From: Candidatus Martarchaeota archaeon
Lineage (GTDB): Archaea > Micrarchaeota > Micrarchaeia > Micrarchaeales > CABMGC01
NCBI GenBank assembly: GCA_023485825.1
Contig: JAMCZF010000016.1
Coordinates: 1 to 13,632, forward strand
Length of the DNA: 13,632 nt
Direction: 5' to 3'
Positions within the stretch are counted from its first letter, which is position 1. Each line of letters begins with the position of its first letter. Positions 6,380 to 13,605 of the stretch are shown one piece after another. Made by a program: the position numbers and the translations under genes. Under the pieces are notes generated by a model, which saw nothing but the letters and a program-made list of their open reading frames with translations, ran no database searches and was not told the origin of the DNA.

Positions 6380-7261
6380 GCCGCCACGCCCTATTACCGC
6401 CGTGGTGAACGCGTCTCCGGCAAGATACGAACTCCTTACGAAGGGCCCTGCGGCGACGTACAGGAACCCTTTCGCCATCGCCCTCTCCCTCAGGTCATTG
6501 AACCTTTCCGGCGCCACGAACTCCTTTACTTCTACATGCGCAGCGCTGGGCCGCAGGTACTGCCCCATCGCCATGAAGTCTACGCCTGCGGAGCGCAGGT
6601 CGTCTAGGGAGCGCATTATCTCGTCGTCAGTCTCGCCTATGCCGAGCATCATCGCCGACTTAGTGTATATCCCCGGATCGAGTTCCTTCACGGTCTTGAG
6701 GACCTTGAGCGACTGGCGGTATGATGCGCGCCTGTCGCGTATGCTCGGGCTTATCCTCTCTACGGTCTCGATGTTATGGCCTATCACGTCCGGCCTTGAA
6801 TCCGTTACCTTGCGCAGCAGCCCGGTGTCTGCGGCAAAGTCCGGTATCAGGACCTCGATCTTTGTCTTTGGATTCAGCTTCTTTATTTCATTAACGCACT
6901 CTGCGAAGTGTCCTGCGCCCTGGTCTTCCAAGTCGTCCCTGCACACCGAGGTTACGACTATGTAATCTAGACCCCACTCGTTTATGGCCTTTGCGAGCTT
7001 CCTCGGCTCTTCGGCGTCGGGAGCGCTGCCATTAGCGCTCTTCTTGACTGCGCAGAACCTGCAGCCGCGTGTGCAAAGACCCCCGAGGACCATAAAAGTG
7101 GCTGTGCCGCTGCTCCAGCATTCGGTTATGTTTGGGCAGTGGGCCTCGGCACAGACTGTGTTCAGGCCGAGTTCCTTCACGCGGTTCTTTATGTCAGAGT
7201 ACGAGCTTGTTGAGGCGGGACGTATAGACAGCCATTCTGGTAGACCATTAGCTGGTGCCAT
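6344..7261 (-). CDS. lipA: Lipoyl synthase (radical SAM)
   Basis: LipA inserts two sulfur atoms at C6 and C8 of protein-bound octanoyl groups. The 305-residue protein has both iron-sulfur sites: the auxiliary cluster cysteines in CAEAHCPNITEC (C37, C42, C48) and the radical SAM motif CTRGCRFC (C63, C67, C70). The C-terminal RSSY (276-279), whose serine binds the auxiliary cluster, is present. About 26 residues follow RSSY, a somewhat long tail, and its last 12 codons overlap lplA. The start is ATG at 7261, with a TATA-like box 25 bp upstream and no Shine-Dalgarno site, so the transcript is probably leaderless. Its placement against lplB-lplA makes a lipoylation locus. No lipB (octanoyltransferase) is present here, so LplA may supply the octanoylated substrate. 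Confidence 0.95.
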   Translation of the reverse strand: MAPANGLPEWLSIRPASTSSYSDIKNRVKELGLNTVCAEAHCPNITECWSSGTATFMVLGGLCTRGCRFCAVKKSANGSAPDAEEPRKLAKAINEWGLDYIVVTSVCRDDLEDQGAGHFAECVNEIKKLNPKTKIEVLIPDFAADTGLLRKVTDSRPDVIGHNIETVERISPSIRDRRASYRQSLKVLKTVKELDPGIYTKSAMMLGIGETDDEIMRSLDDLRSAGVDFMAMGQYLRPSAAHVEVKEFVAPERFNDLRERAMAKGFLYVAAGPFVRSSYLAGDAFTTAVIGRGGSAHHVPLVAPV

Positions 7262-7281
7262 GGTATGTCTTGCGCACTCGG

Positions 7282-7290
7282 TAATTTATG
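7282..7290 (-). promoter_or_regulatory. TATA box of lipA
   Basis: On the minus strand CATAAATTA is centred about 25 bp before the lipA ATG, within the 57-bp gap after the upstream LamG gene. The spacing fits a leaderless archaeal promoter, so lipA need not depend on readthrough from the LamG genes. Confidence 0.55.
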
Positions 7291-7318
7291 CTTCTGCCAG
7301 GCAATTGTGGACAGCGGT

Positions 7319-9856
7319 CTATGGCGGGCTGCCGAAGCCGAGGGCCTGCCACTCGCCCTCTATGCCGCCCGGGGACCCCGGGGCGGGATAGTTTCCGGAG
7401 AAGTAGGGGTATATGACGTTTTGCGTCAGCGTGCAGCCGTTCCCGTTGTAGCTGTAGTCGTTGCAATTTCCGTCCATCGGCTCCCAGTCAACGAGGCCGT
7501 AGTTCGGAAGCGGTGCGCCGGATATGCCTTCATTGTAGAGGGAGAGTATGTTAGCCGCTGGCAGTGCCTGTGAGTAAATCTGCAGGTTCGCTATGCTTCC
7601 GTTGAAGTACAGGCTGCCGTCCTGCCTCCTGCCCAACTGTATGCTGTTTATGGGAATGCTGCCTAAAGCCGCGGTGTTGCTCTGTTCGCCGTTAGTGTAT
7701 ATGGTATAGGTTCCCAGGACCCCGGTGACTGCAAGATAATACCATTGGTTGGCGTTTATGGTGGGGCCGTATATGGTGTTTACGCCGTTGAAGAGCCCCC
7801 ACGTTCCTTGGCCCAAGGAGTTTGCCACGACCAGGCCATTAATCCCGGAGAATCCCGCAGGGAACTGGCTCGAAGGTATTGTATTGTCTGCGTTTAGCCA
7901 CATCCCGACAGTCCATGTGCCTCCTGCGACATTGGTGTTCCCGACCATATAGGCGCTGCCGTTGAAATGCGCGGTCTGGAACAGGCTGCCGGGCTCCAGA
8001 GGAAGGCCTCCGAGATAAAGATCCGGCAGGGCGTTGCTGCACGTTGCGGTGCTTATGCAGGACTGTATGCCCGGAATCGGATAAGTTGCGCCCGTGTAGT
8101 TCTGCATCAGCGAGTCGCGCAGGTAGTTGCCCGTCGCCGAGGAGTATACCACGTTTGTTGGGGTGCCGGTGTTTTCCTGCCCGCTGTAGTCGTTGCCATT
8201 GCCGTTCAGCGGCCACCAACCGACCAGGCCGTTGTTCGGCACCGGAAGGCCCTCAATTCCGCGCGCATACAACTGCTTTACCTGGTTAGACGATAGTGAG
8301 GTGTTATAGAGCTGTATGTTTGACATGGAGCCTTCGAAGAAGCCGGTTGTCCACGACCTGCTGCCTATCTTCATGAATGTGGGCGTTTGCGGGGCGGCGG
8401 CGGCCTGCGAGCTGTCCAATCTGCCGTTCAGGTACATGTTTACGTCTACCCCATTATAGGTAAGTGTGATGAACGTCCATGTGTCTAATGGGACAGTTCC
8501 GGTGCTGTACCTGTCTTGGCCTGCGGCGGGCCACCACCATAGCTCGCCATTGGACTTGATGCCCAGGATATAGCCGGAGGTACCGCCATTCTCGTTGCTT
8601 TCCAGTATTGTTCCGCCTGTCCCTGTGCCGAAGCCCGGCTGCGATATGCTTGCCGGGTAAACCCACGCGCCTATGGTGAGCGGCGATGCAGGCAGGTTGT
8701 TGGTGCCCGTAGTTATATTGCTGCTTACGCCGTTGAAGCTTGCTGCCTGCCTGTTGTATCCCTGGAAGGTCGAGATGCCGGCGCCTGAGGCGTTGAACGA
8801 GTCGTTCGCCCTTGAAAGGTATGAAGGAAGGAACGGCGATGCGATGTAATCGCCATTTGCCATCGCCTGCCTGAGGTTCTCTATGTTGAGCGCCGATAGC
8901 TGCGGGCCGTAGAGGAGTGCGCTCTGGCCTGTGGTGAAGTAGCTTGACAGTATTATGCTGTTTGCGTATACAAGGTACGGGACCGTTGGCATGGCGCTTA
9001 GCATTGTGTTTGTTATGAACCCCGCGAAACTGTTTTCACAGTTCGCTGAAGGCACCGCATTTGACACGAGTATGGTGTTCTGCGACACCCCCGCTGCGAG
9101 GGCGGGGCAGGAGGAGCCGGGAGCGTAGTATACTGTGCCGTACGCATATGCAAGGACGTTGCCGGTTCTTGCGTGCTTGTTTGCGATGAGGCTTGTCAGG
9201 TTGGACAGAGCCGAGAAGCGTATGTAGCGCATTATGCCCTGCTGCGCGTAGAAAAGGTCAGGGGTGTTGTTTATGGGCACTGAGAAGCTGACTGGAAACG
9301 AGTACAAGGAGGCCAAGCCCCCCACGCTTATGTTGATTGTTTCTGTGTAGCTCACGTTAAGCGCATACGGCACCTGCTGGGTTATGCTTACGCTGCTCTC
9401 ATTCACCGCCTGCAGGCCTGCTCCGGAGAAGTTGCTTATGAGAAGTGAGTTGTACGCTTTGAACGTGAGATTGCCCATGGATTCCTTGAGATAGTTTGCG
9501 GCTGCGCTCCCTGGCGCCACTTTGGGCAGCATCCCATTGGTCATCAAGTAGCCGAGATACTCGCTGGTGTTGGCTATGAAGTTGTCTCCTCTGAATGCGG
9601 CATCATATTCGTAGTATGACAGCGTGGCCAGCGCCGTCTTTGCGCTCGCGCTGCCGAACTCCGGCGCCGACTGCTTAAGCATGGATATGACACTTGATGA
9701 AGTCCTTGACAGGAACGTGCTCTGCGCTATGTTGCTGTTTAGTATGCCAACCACCACGAAGGAGAAGAACTCCGCAAGGATGAGGATTAGGATAAGCAGA
9801 ACTGTCAGGCTCATCATCTGTGCCTTGACCTTGCCCGTGCCGGATGCCATAACCAT
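7319..9856 (-). CDS. Membrane-anchored secreted protein with two LamG-like domains
   Basis: This is a large extracellular protein, 845 residues from the chosen ATG. A short basic N-terminus (SGTGKVKAQ) precedes one long hydrophobic helix (MSLTVLLILILILAEFFSF onward), which looks like a signal-anchor or pilin-like segment. Next comes about 320 residues of unrecognised ectodomain with many N-x-S/T sequons. Two concanavalin A-like LamG jellyroll domains follow (about 370-535 and 625-780), each with W-rich strands and a closing LYNxxLSSNQVKQLYxxGIxG-type helix. After each domain comes a conserved tail of the type GLVGWWPLNGNGNDYSG; the last copy is degenerate (GLVDWEPMDGNCNDYS). LamG domains bind glycans or proteins, so adhesion is a plausible role. 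The ATG at 9856 has GAGGGG 7 bases upstream; an ATG at 9877 would add seven residues and overlap the upstream gene. Confidence 0.85.
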   Translation of the reverse strand: MVMASGTGKVKAQMMSLTVLLILILILAEFFSFVVVGILNSNIAQSTFLSRTSSSVISMLKQSAPEFGSASAKTALATLSYYEYDAAFRGDNFIANTSEYLGYLMTNGMLPKVAPGSAAANYLKESMGNLTFKAYNSLLISNFSGAGLQAVNESSVSITQQVPYALNVSYTETINISVGGLASLYSFPVSFSVPINNTPDLFYAQQGIMRYIRFSALSNLTSLIANKHARTGNVLAYAYGTVYYAPGSSCPALAAGVSQNTILVSNAVPSANCENSFAGFITNTMLSAMPTVPYLVYANSIILSSYFTTGQSALLYGPQLSALNIENLRQAMANGDYIASPFLPSYLSRANDSFNASGAGISTFQGYNRQAASFNGVSSNITTGTNNLPASPLTIGAWVYPASISQPGFGTGTGGTILESNENGGTSGYILGIKSNGELWWWPAAGQDRYSTGTVPLDTWTFITLTYNGVDVNMYLNGRLDSSQAAAAPQTPTFMKIGSRSWTTGFFEGSMSNIQLYNTSLSSNQVKQLYARGIEGLPVPNNGLVGWWPLNGNGNDYSGQENTGTPTNVVYSSATGNYLRDSLMQNYTGATYPIPGIQSCISTATCSNALPDLYLGGLPLEPGSLFQTAHFNGSAYMVGNTNVAGGTWTVGMWLNADNTIPSSQFPAGFSGINGLVVANSLGQGTWGLFNGVNTIYGPTINANQWYYLAVTGVLGTYTIYTNGEQSNTAALGSIPINSIQLGRRQDGSLYFNGSIANLQIYSQALPAANILSLYNEGISGAPLPNYGLVDWEPMDGNCNDYSYNGNGCTLTQNVIYPYFSGNYPAPGSPGGIEGEWQALGFGSPP

Positions 9857-9863
9857 TGCGTTT

Positions 9864-9869
9864 CCCCTC
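9864..9869 (-). promoter_or_regulatory. Shine-Dalgarno site of the double-LamG gene
   Basis: On the minus strand GAGGGG overlaps the TGA stop of the upstream propeller/LamG gene (TGAGGGG) and sits 7 bases before the ATG at 9856. This supports the ATG at 9856 and translation from a shared mRNA. Confidence 0.55.
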
Positions 9870-12072
9870 AACTCCATGAATATACGCCCACTTTATACAG
9901 TCTGGGACTGTTAACATTTAAGGAACCAGATATTTGAGGAGCGTTCCCGTTTAATCCGGGGCTGTTCCCGATTAAGTTGGGATTGGATCCTCCCAGTGGG
10001 TTCGCACCGTTGTATCCCTGGTTCCTGCTGAACGGCAACATCGTAGACGAGACGGATATCGAGGAAGCAGAGCGGTAGCCCGGGGGCAGGTAGTTGCCCT
10101 GGACATAGGTTACACCAAAGGGGTATCCAGTGTTGTTGTACCCCGAGTAGTCGTTCGCGTCGCCCTCGAGAGGCCACCAGCCCACTATGTTTGCAGGCGC
10201 GACAGGCGCGCCGGAGATGCCTTCGTCGTAGAGCTGCCGGACCTGGGTTGAATTGAGCGCTGTGTTGTATACTTGCAGGTTTGCTAAATTACCATTTAGG
10301 TAATAGTTGGGGTTGTTTGGCCAACCTGAAATGTGGAAGGACGTTGTAGCGCTGCCACTTCCAGCCGAACCACTGCATTGCCTTAATGTCTGTTGCATAC
10401 CGTTTATGTAGAGTTTGCTGTTTCCAGTGTATGCACCATTGTAAAATATTGCTGTGACAAAGACCCAACTGTTTGCAGAAATTGCAGTACCGTATGCGTC
10501 CCCATTTCCCGTATTAAAACCGAAACATGACGCGGTGCTTAACCAAAGGTCATAGCTATAAAAACCAAAAGGCATCTGACCGTCGTTACCGTTCCAATAC
10601 ATCCAGAACGAAACGGTATTATAGCCGCCAGAAGAAGTAGTTATGTCCGGAGATGTAGCATATATGTAGCTGCTCTGGCCGTTGAACGAAGAGACGTTCA
10701 GGGAAGGCGCATAGGAGCCGTTTATGAACAGGCCGGTGTTGCTCCTTGAGTATATCTTGTCGACCAGATATGTTGCGCAGCTTCCCCTTCCCTCCATGTA
10801 CAGCTGCACCGCGTCCTGGAGTATCGGCGAGTAGGGCTGCGATGCGCATGCGCCGTAGGCTATAACGTTTCCGCCTGCCGCGACATAGAGATTGCCGTAT
10901 GCGGCAGAGAACGCGGCGACCGCGCCGTATGAGCCAGGTATCTGCGTTGCCCAGCGCACGTTGCCGTTGGTTGCATTCTGGTCTACCACATAGTTTCCGG
11001 ACCATATGGAGTACACTGAGCTGTTAGTTACTATCGGATAATCCAAGCTTGTCCCGTAAGACGACATCGACCGCTGCCACAGCGGCGCGCCTGAGGCCGC
11101 AATCGCGTTTACGCCGCTTCCGTATTCATAGACCGCAATCCCGTTGCCCGAGGCCACTGATGTGATGGTGCTCCCCTCGTTTCCGCAGAATTTCTGCGTC
11201 AGGTTGGTGTAGAAGCTGCACTCATAGGTGTTGCTGCCGACGTACAGCATGCCTCCGGATGCGCTTATGTTTGTTGTTGCAAACGCGTAAGAGGAGGTGA
11301 GCACGTTGCTGCCGAACTGGTCGAGCGCGACAGCTGTGTTGGATGCGAGGCGTATGGATATTGTGCCGTTCTCCTCGAGCATCCCGTCCGTGCTTGACCC
11401 GAGACTGATGCTTGATATGGCCGTGCCGTTGTTTGCGTTGAATATCGCAAGGTTTGGAGTGCTTGAACCTGCGGAGTATAAGCGCCCGTTGTACGCGAGT
11501 AGCTGCGACGACGATGTCGGGGTAATCCACAGCGAAGTGCCGGTGCTGGCGTTGAGCGCGCCTGTCTCATAGGGGGTGCCGTAGATTACCATTCCGCCGT
11601 GAACCGCGTAGCCGCCCGGGTTGTTTTTCAGGATGCTTGACCAGGATAATGTGCCGTAGCTTGCATTGATGGCGTATATTGTGTTTCCCGCGCCGAAGTA
11701 TACGTTGCCGTAGCCCGCGACTATCTGGGTCGATACAGGAGCGTTTGCTGCGAATATGTACTGTATAGTTGGGAGTATAGGGCCGTGAACCGCGTACCCA
11801 GAGCGAGAGGGGCCGCCCATGAACTGGGTCCAGTACTCGGATGATGCATTGTATTCATTAAGTATGGATAATGCAACAGCATCTTCAGCCGCGAGCTGCG
11901 CTGGCGTCTCTGTGTTCAGCGAGCTGAGGGCAGAACCCGTTGTGGACGGCCCTGCGGTGTAAGGGGTCTGCACTGAGTAGTTGAAGTATGCGAGGATGGA
12001 CACCGCGACGGCGACTATGACCAAGGCGAATATGGCATCTGTGGTAAAGACCATGCCCTTCAATGGACGCAC
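9868..12072 (-). CDS. Membrane-anchored secreted protein with PQQ-like beta-propeller and LamG-like domain
   Basis: The 734-residue protein begins with RPLKGMVFTTDAIFAL, a basic stretch ending in Lys-Gly before a hydrophobic helix (about 12-30). This resembles archaeal pilin-type signals, though the acidic residue is Asp at +6 rather than Glu at +5. Residues about 80-420 hold some seven or eight repeats of PQQ/Trp-type propeller strands, for example GNVYFGAGNTIYAINASYG, GGMLYVGSNTYECSF and GNLYVAAGGNVIAYG. A LamG-like jellyroll follows (about 460-620), then the NIVGWWPLEGDANDYSGYNN tail shared with the next gene. An Asn/Gly/Pro/Ser-rich C-terminus closes the protein. No propeller cofactor site can be shown; such domains often bind proteins or glycans. 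The GTG at 12072 was chosen because it keeps the KG signal; the next ATG is at 12054. It is cotranscribed with the double-LamG gene downstream. Confidence 0.85.
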   Translation of the reverse strand: MRPLKGMVFTTDAIFALVIVAVAVSILAYFNYSVQTPYTAGPSTTGSALSSLNTETPAQLAAEDAVALSILNEYNASSEYWTQFMGGPSRSGYAVHGPILPTIQYIFAANAPVSTQIVAGYGNVYFGAGNTIYAINASYGTLSWSSILKNNPGGYAVHGGMVIYGTPYETGALNASTGTSLWITPTSSSQLLAYNGRLYSAGSSTPNLAIFNANNGTAISSISLGSSTDGMLEENGTISIRLASNTAVALDQFGSNVLTSSYAFATTNISASGGMLYVGSNTYECSFYTNLTQKFCGNEGSTITSVASGNGIAVYEYGSGVNAIAASGAPLWQRSMSSYGTSLDYPIVTNSSVYSIWSGNYVVDQNATNGNVRWATQIPGSYGAVAAFSAAYGNLYVAAGGNVIAYGACASQPYSPILQDAVQLYMEGRGSCATYLVDKIYSRSNTGLFINGSYAPSLNVSSFNGQSSYIYATSPDITTSSGGYNTVSFWMYWNGNDGQMPFGFYSYDLWLSTASCFGFNTGNGDAYGTAISANSWVFVTAIFYNGAYTGNSKLYINGMQQTLRQCSGSAGSGSATTSFHISGWPNNPNYYLNGNLANLQVYNTALNSTQVRQLYDEGISGAPVAPANIVGWWPLEGDANDYSGYNNTGYPFGVTYVQGNYLPPGYRSASSISVSSTMLPFSRNQGYNGANPLGGSNPNLIGNSPGLNGNAPQISGSLNVNSPRLYKVGVYSWS
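10210..10690 (-). other. LamG domain segment of lower GC than its surroundings
   Basis: This marks the LamG domain inside the propeller/LamG gene. By hand count 10261-10620 has about 43% G+C (156 of 360), whereas a sample 60-base block in the propeller part (11081-11140) has about 62%. The reading frame is intact across the shift. Domain import by recombination is one explanation; local amino acid bias toward Asn, Tyr and Phe is another. Confidence 0.5.
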
Positions 12073-12088
12073 CGTTGTTAGAACGACG

Positions 12089-12107
12089 TTTATATCTTTA
12101 TATATTT
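12089..12107 (-). promoter_or_regulatory. Tandem TATA boxes before the propeller/LamG operon
   Basis: The minus strand carries two close TATA-like boxes, AAATATATAA (12107-12098) and GATATAAA (12096-12089). The upstream one would start transcription about 4-5 nt before the GTG at 12072. The other would start it near 12066, which would suit only the ATG at 12054. The choice of box could therefore decide the N-terminus. Confidence 0.6.
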
Positions 12108-12135
12108 GTGCACATGCGTTGCGCAGGGTTTTGGT

Positions 12136-12315
12136 TTATGTTATGACAAGTGTGCCGAATGGGGCGTATTTGATCGTATTGTTTGAGTAGAAGCCTAGCC
12201 AGATCCCGCCAGAATAGGAGTGCCCGCCGTTCTGCGAGTAGAGTTCCACATGGCTTGCGTTGTATATAAGCACATTGGTATTTGTGCCGTTGATGAACTG
12301 CGCCTGCGCAGTTCA
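12136..12315 (-). pseudogene. In-frame C-terminal extension cut off by tandem stops
   Basis: Directly after the TGA at 12316-12318 and a second TGA at 12313-12315, the same frame stays open for 58 codons to a TAA at 12136-12138. It encodes a plausible secreted-domain ending: AQFINGTNTNVLIYNASHVE, then LYSQNGGHSYSGGIWLGFYS and a closing YAPFGTLVIT. The composition (Asn, Gly, Tyr, sequons, beta-strand pattern) matches the upstream ectodomain. If the 24 bases 12301-12324 are removed, the frame joins NFTGA directly to QFINGTN without a shift. I read this as the original C-terminus of the upstream gene, disconnected by a small inverted insertion. It has no start codon or promoter of its own that I can see. 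Confidence 0.6.
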
Positions 12316-12324
12316 TCAACGGCA
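12285..12324. repeat. Perfect 18-bp inverted repeat with 4-base loop
   Basis: The arms 12285-12302 (TGCCGTTGATGAACTGCG) and 12307-12324 are exact reverse complements, separated by CCTG. Read on the minus strand the first arm supplies the tandem TGA TGA stops of the upstream gene, and the second arm encodes natural-looking AQFING. The structure therefore looks like an inverted copy of the downstream coding segment. No T-run follows on the minus strand, so it does not resemble an archaeal terminator. Confidence 0.95.
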
Positions 12325-13341
12325 TGCGCCCGTGAAGTTTGACGTATAATTTTCGCCACCGACGAGGTATACAGTTATGGGGCCCTTCATCGATGAAGTG
12401 GAGTATATGTGCTGGGATAGAGTAAGGTTAAGGGTGCCATTATATACATAAGCTATCGAACTGTTTCCGAAGTGCGGGTTAACTGTGCAGGCGAACAGGC
12501 GTCCGCCATAACAGGCGAATGCTGCATATTCCATTGTGCCCAGCGCCTTCGGAGGGGAATATGCGAGCGATTTGCCAAGTTGCTGTGAATATTCTGCTGA
12601 TGCAAGCTCAAGCCCCTGGGATAAATTGAATACGTATGCTCCGACGACGGAGCTGCCTCCATCCATGATGATCCCAGTGTTGTTTATGCTTACATACATT
12701 ATCTCCTCGCTTGACGTTGCGTTAGCTTTGCTGGCTAACACGTAGGTCATCTGTCCCGAAGTCCCGTTCTGTAGGCTCAGCCCCAGGTTGTTGTTGTTAT
12801 GCATTATCTCGTTTACAAAGGATTCTGCTGTTGCGGGGTCAGAGAAGTCATGCACGCCTATTTCGAAGACCTTGATGGACGGGCTCAATAGGGAGTTTTC
12901 ATAAAACAGTCCAGTGAAGTTGTAGGACAGGAGCGGTGCGGTCTGGGTGATGTTGCCGGAGCTAGTGTAATTCCACCCCGCTCCGAGTATCAGTGACACC
13001 TGGAATGGCGTAAGAAACGGATTTGGTGCGCTTGCCGGGCTGGAATGTTGTGTTGTGGTCACAACCGTAGTAGAAGCAGGACTGGAAGTTATCGGGGTTG
13101 TGGTGGCATTTGACTGCTGTGCCCCGTTGCGCTGTAGCACGAAATATGCTGACGCGGCTATAATGGCTATGACTATTATCACTGCGATGTAAATAGGCGC
13201 TTTTGACTTTCCCGCACCGCGTGTTTCAGTGGCAGGCGCTGAAGAGCCGGAAGGAGGCGCGTGTCGGGATTCTGATTGTGGAGACGGTTGTGCTTGCTGC
13301 GGTTGCTGTACCGCCTGCTTAGTATCGTAAGGAGAAGCCAT
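12316..13341 (-). CDS. Membrane-anchored secreted protein with Pro/Gln-rich cytoplasmic tail, function unknown
   Basis: The family is not recognised. From the ATG at 13341 the product has 341 residues: a Pro/Gln/Ser-rich N-terminal region (1-48, ending in basic GAGKSK), one membrane helix (about 50-69, IYIAVIIVIAIIAASAYFVL), a Thr/Ser-rich linker (about 78-108), and an ectodomain of about 230 residues with many N-x-S/T sequons and two Cys (CYGGRLFAC) near its end. Its topology would be N-terminus inside, ectodomain outside. A GTG at 13353 would add four residues. The TATA box at 13370-13377 predicts transcription from about 13347, which favours the ATG. The C-terminus GACR and the stop come from the inverted repeat, so the protein is probably a truncated form of one about 400 residues long. 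Confidence 0.72.
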   Translation of the reverse strand: MASPYDTKQAVQQPQQAQPSPQSESRHAPPSGSSAPATETRGAGKSKAPIYIAVIIVIAIIAASAYFVLQRNGAQQSNATTTPITSSPASTTVVTTTQHSSPASAPNPFLTPFQVSLILGAGWNYTSSGNITQTAPLLSYNFTGLFYENSLLSPSIKVFEIGVHDFSDPATAESFVNEIMHNNNNLGLSLQNGTSGQMTYVLASKANATSSEEIMYVSINNTGIIMDGGSSVVGAYVFNLSQGLELASAEYSQQLGKSLAYSPPKALGTMEYAAFACYGGRLFACTVNPHFGNSSIAYVYNGTLNLTLSQHIYSTSSMKGPITVYLVGGENYTSNFTGACR

Positions 13342-13369
13342 GGAATCATTCACTTGTGCTACTTTGGCA

Positions 13370-13377
13370 TTTATATT
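13370..13377 (-). promoter_or_regulatory. TATA box of the Pro/Gln-rich anchored protein gene
   Basis: On the minus strand AATATAAA is centred about 26 bp before 13347, giving a very short leader ahead of the ATG at 13341. It lies in the gap between the partial gene at the right edge and this gene. Confidence 0.55.
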
Positions 13378-13446
13378 GCCTATGCCAAAAACCTTGAAAC
13401 GACATGCATGCTATGCCGCGTTAGGAAAGTTTGGGTATGATATGAC

Positions 13447-13467
13447 ATAAGGGGTTTCACCCCTTAT
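13447..13467. repeat. Perfect 8-bp hairpin over the stop codon of the right-edge gene
   Basis: ATAAGGGG (13447-13454) and CCCCTTAT (13460-13467) pair perfectly around the five-base loop TTTCA. On the minus strand the loop holds the TGA stop of the partial gene. IS200/IS605 elements have subterminal hairpins at their right end close to the tnpB stop, so this may mark such an end. Confidence 0.7.
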
Positions 13468-13605
13468 AAACCCCACGCACGGGCGGGTCCTCTCCGCCGG
13501 CGAAGCCGGCGGCATCCCCGCCCGCATAAGGTACTTCCGCGAGCGCACTGCCGTCATTGTCATTCAGCAGGCCTGTTTGTCGCAGTTTGAGCGCAAATGC
13601 GCTCA
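13447..13605 (-). ncRNA. Candidate structured RNA overlapping a gene 3' end (possible TnpB omega RNA)
   Basis: Three strong structures lie in a row within about 160 bases. They are TGAGCGCA/TGCGCTCA (13588-13595 with 13598-13605), an 8-bp CCGCCGGC/GCCGGCGG stem (13494-13501 with 13505-13512) enclosed by CGGGCGGG/CCCGCCCG (13480-13487 with 13517-13524), and the hairpin over the stop codon. TnpB guide RNAs (omega RNA/reRNA) are encoded across the end of the tnpB gene and the element's right end, which would explain this folding inside codons. Whether the gene is tnpB is unproven, and GC-rich coding sequence can form stems by chance. Confidence 0.3.

Noticed and set aside
7430..10230. Repeated segments as a possible CRISPR or insertion-sequence array
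   Set aside because: The similarity is at the protein level between LamG tails in intact frames. There are no short exact repeats with spacers and no terminal inverted repeats.
12313..12318. Tandem UGA codons at a hairpin, suggesting selenocysteine or programmed readthrough
   Set aside because: The hairpin is an exact inverted copy of the adjacent coding segment, it contains the UGA codons rather than following them, and two UGA codons in a row are not a selenocysteine pattern. Other genes here use TGA as a normal stop.
12285..12324. Hairpin as an intrinsic transcription terminator
   Set aside because: No T-run follows it on the minus strand, and archaeal termination depends mostly on T-tracts rather than on hairpins.
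12098..12325. Short minus-strand frame of 75 codons downstream of the anchored-protein gene
   Set aside because: The frame that continues the anchored protein is much more protein-like over the same bases. This one is Arg/Cys/His-rich and begins inside the inverted repeat.
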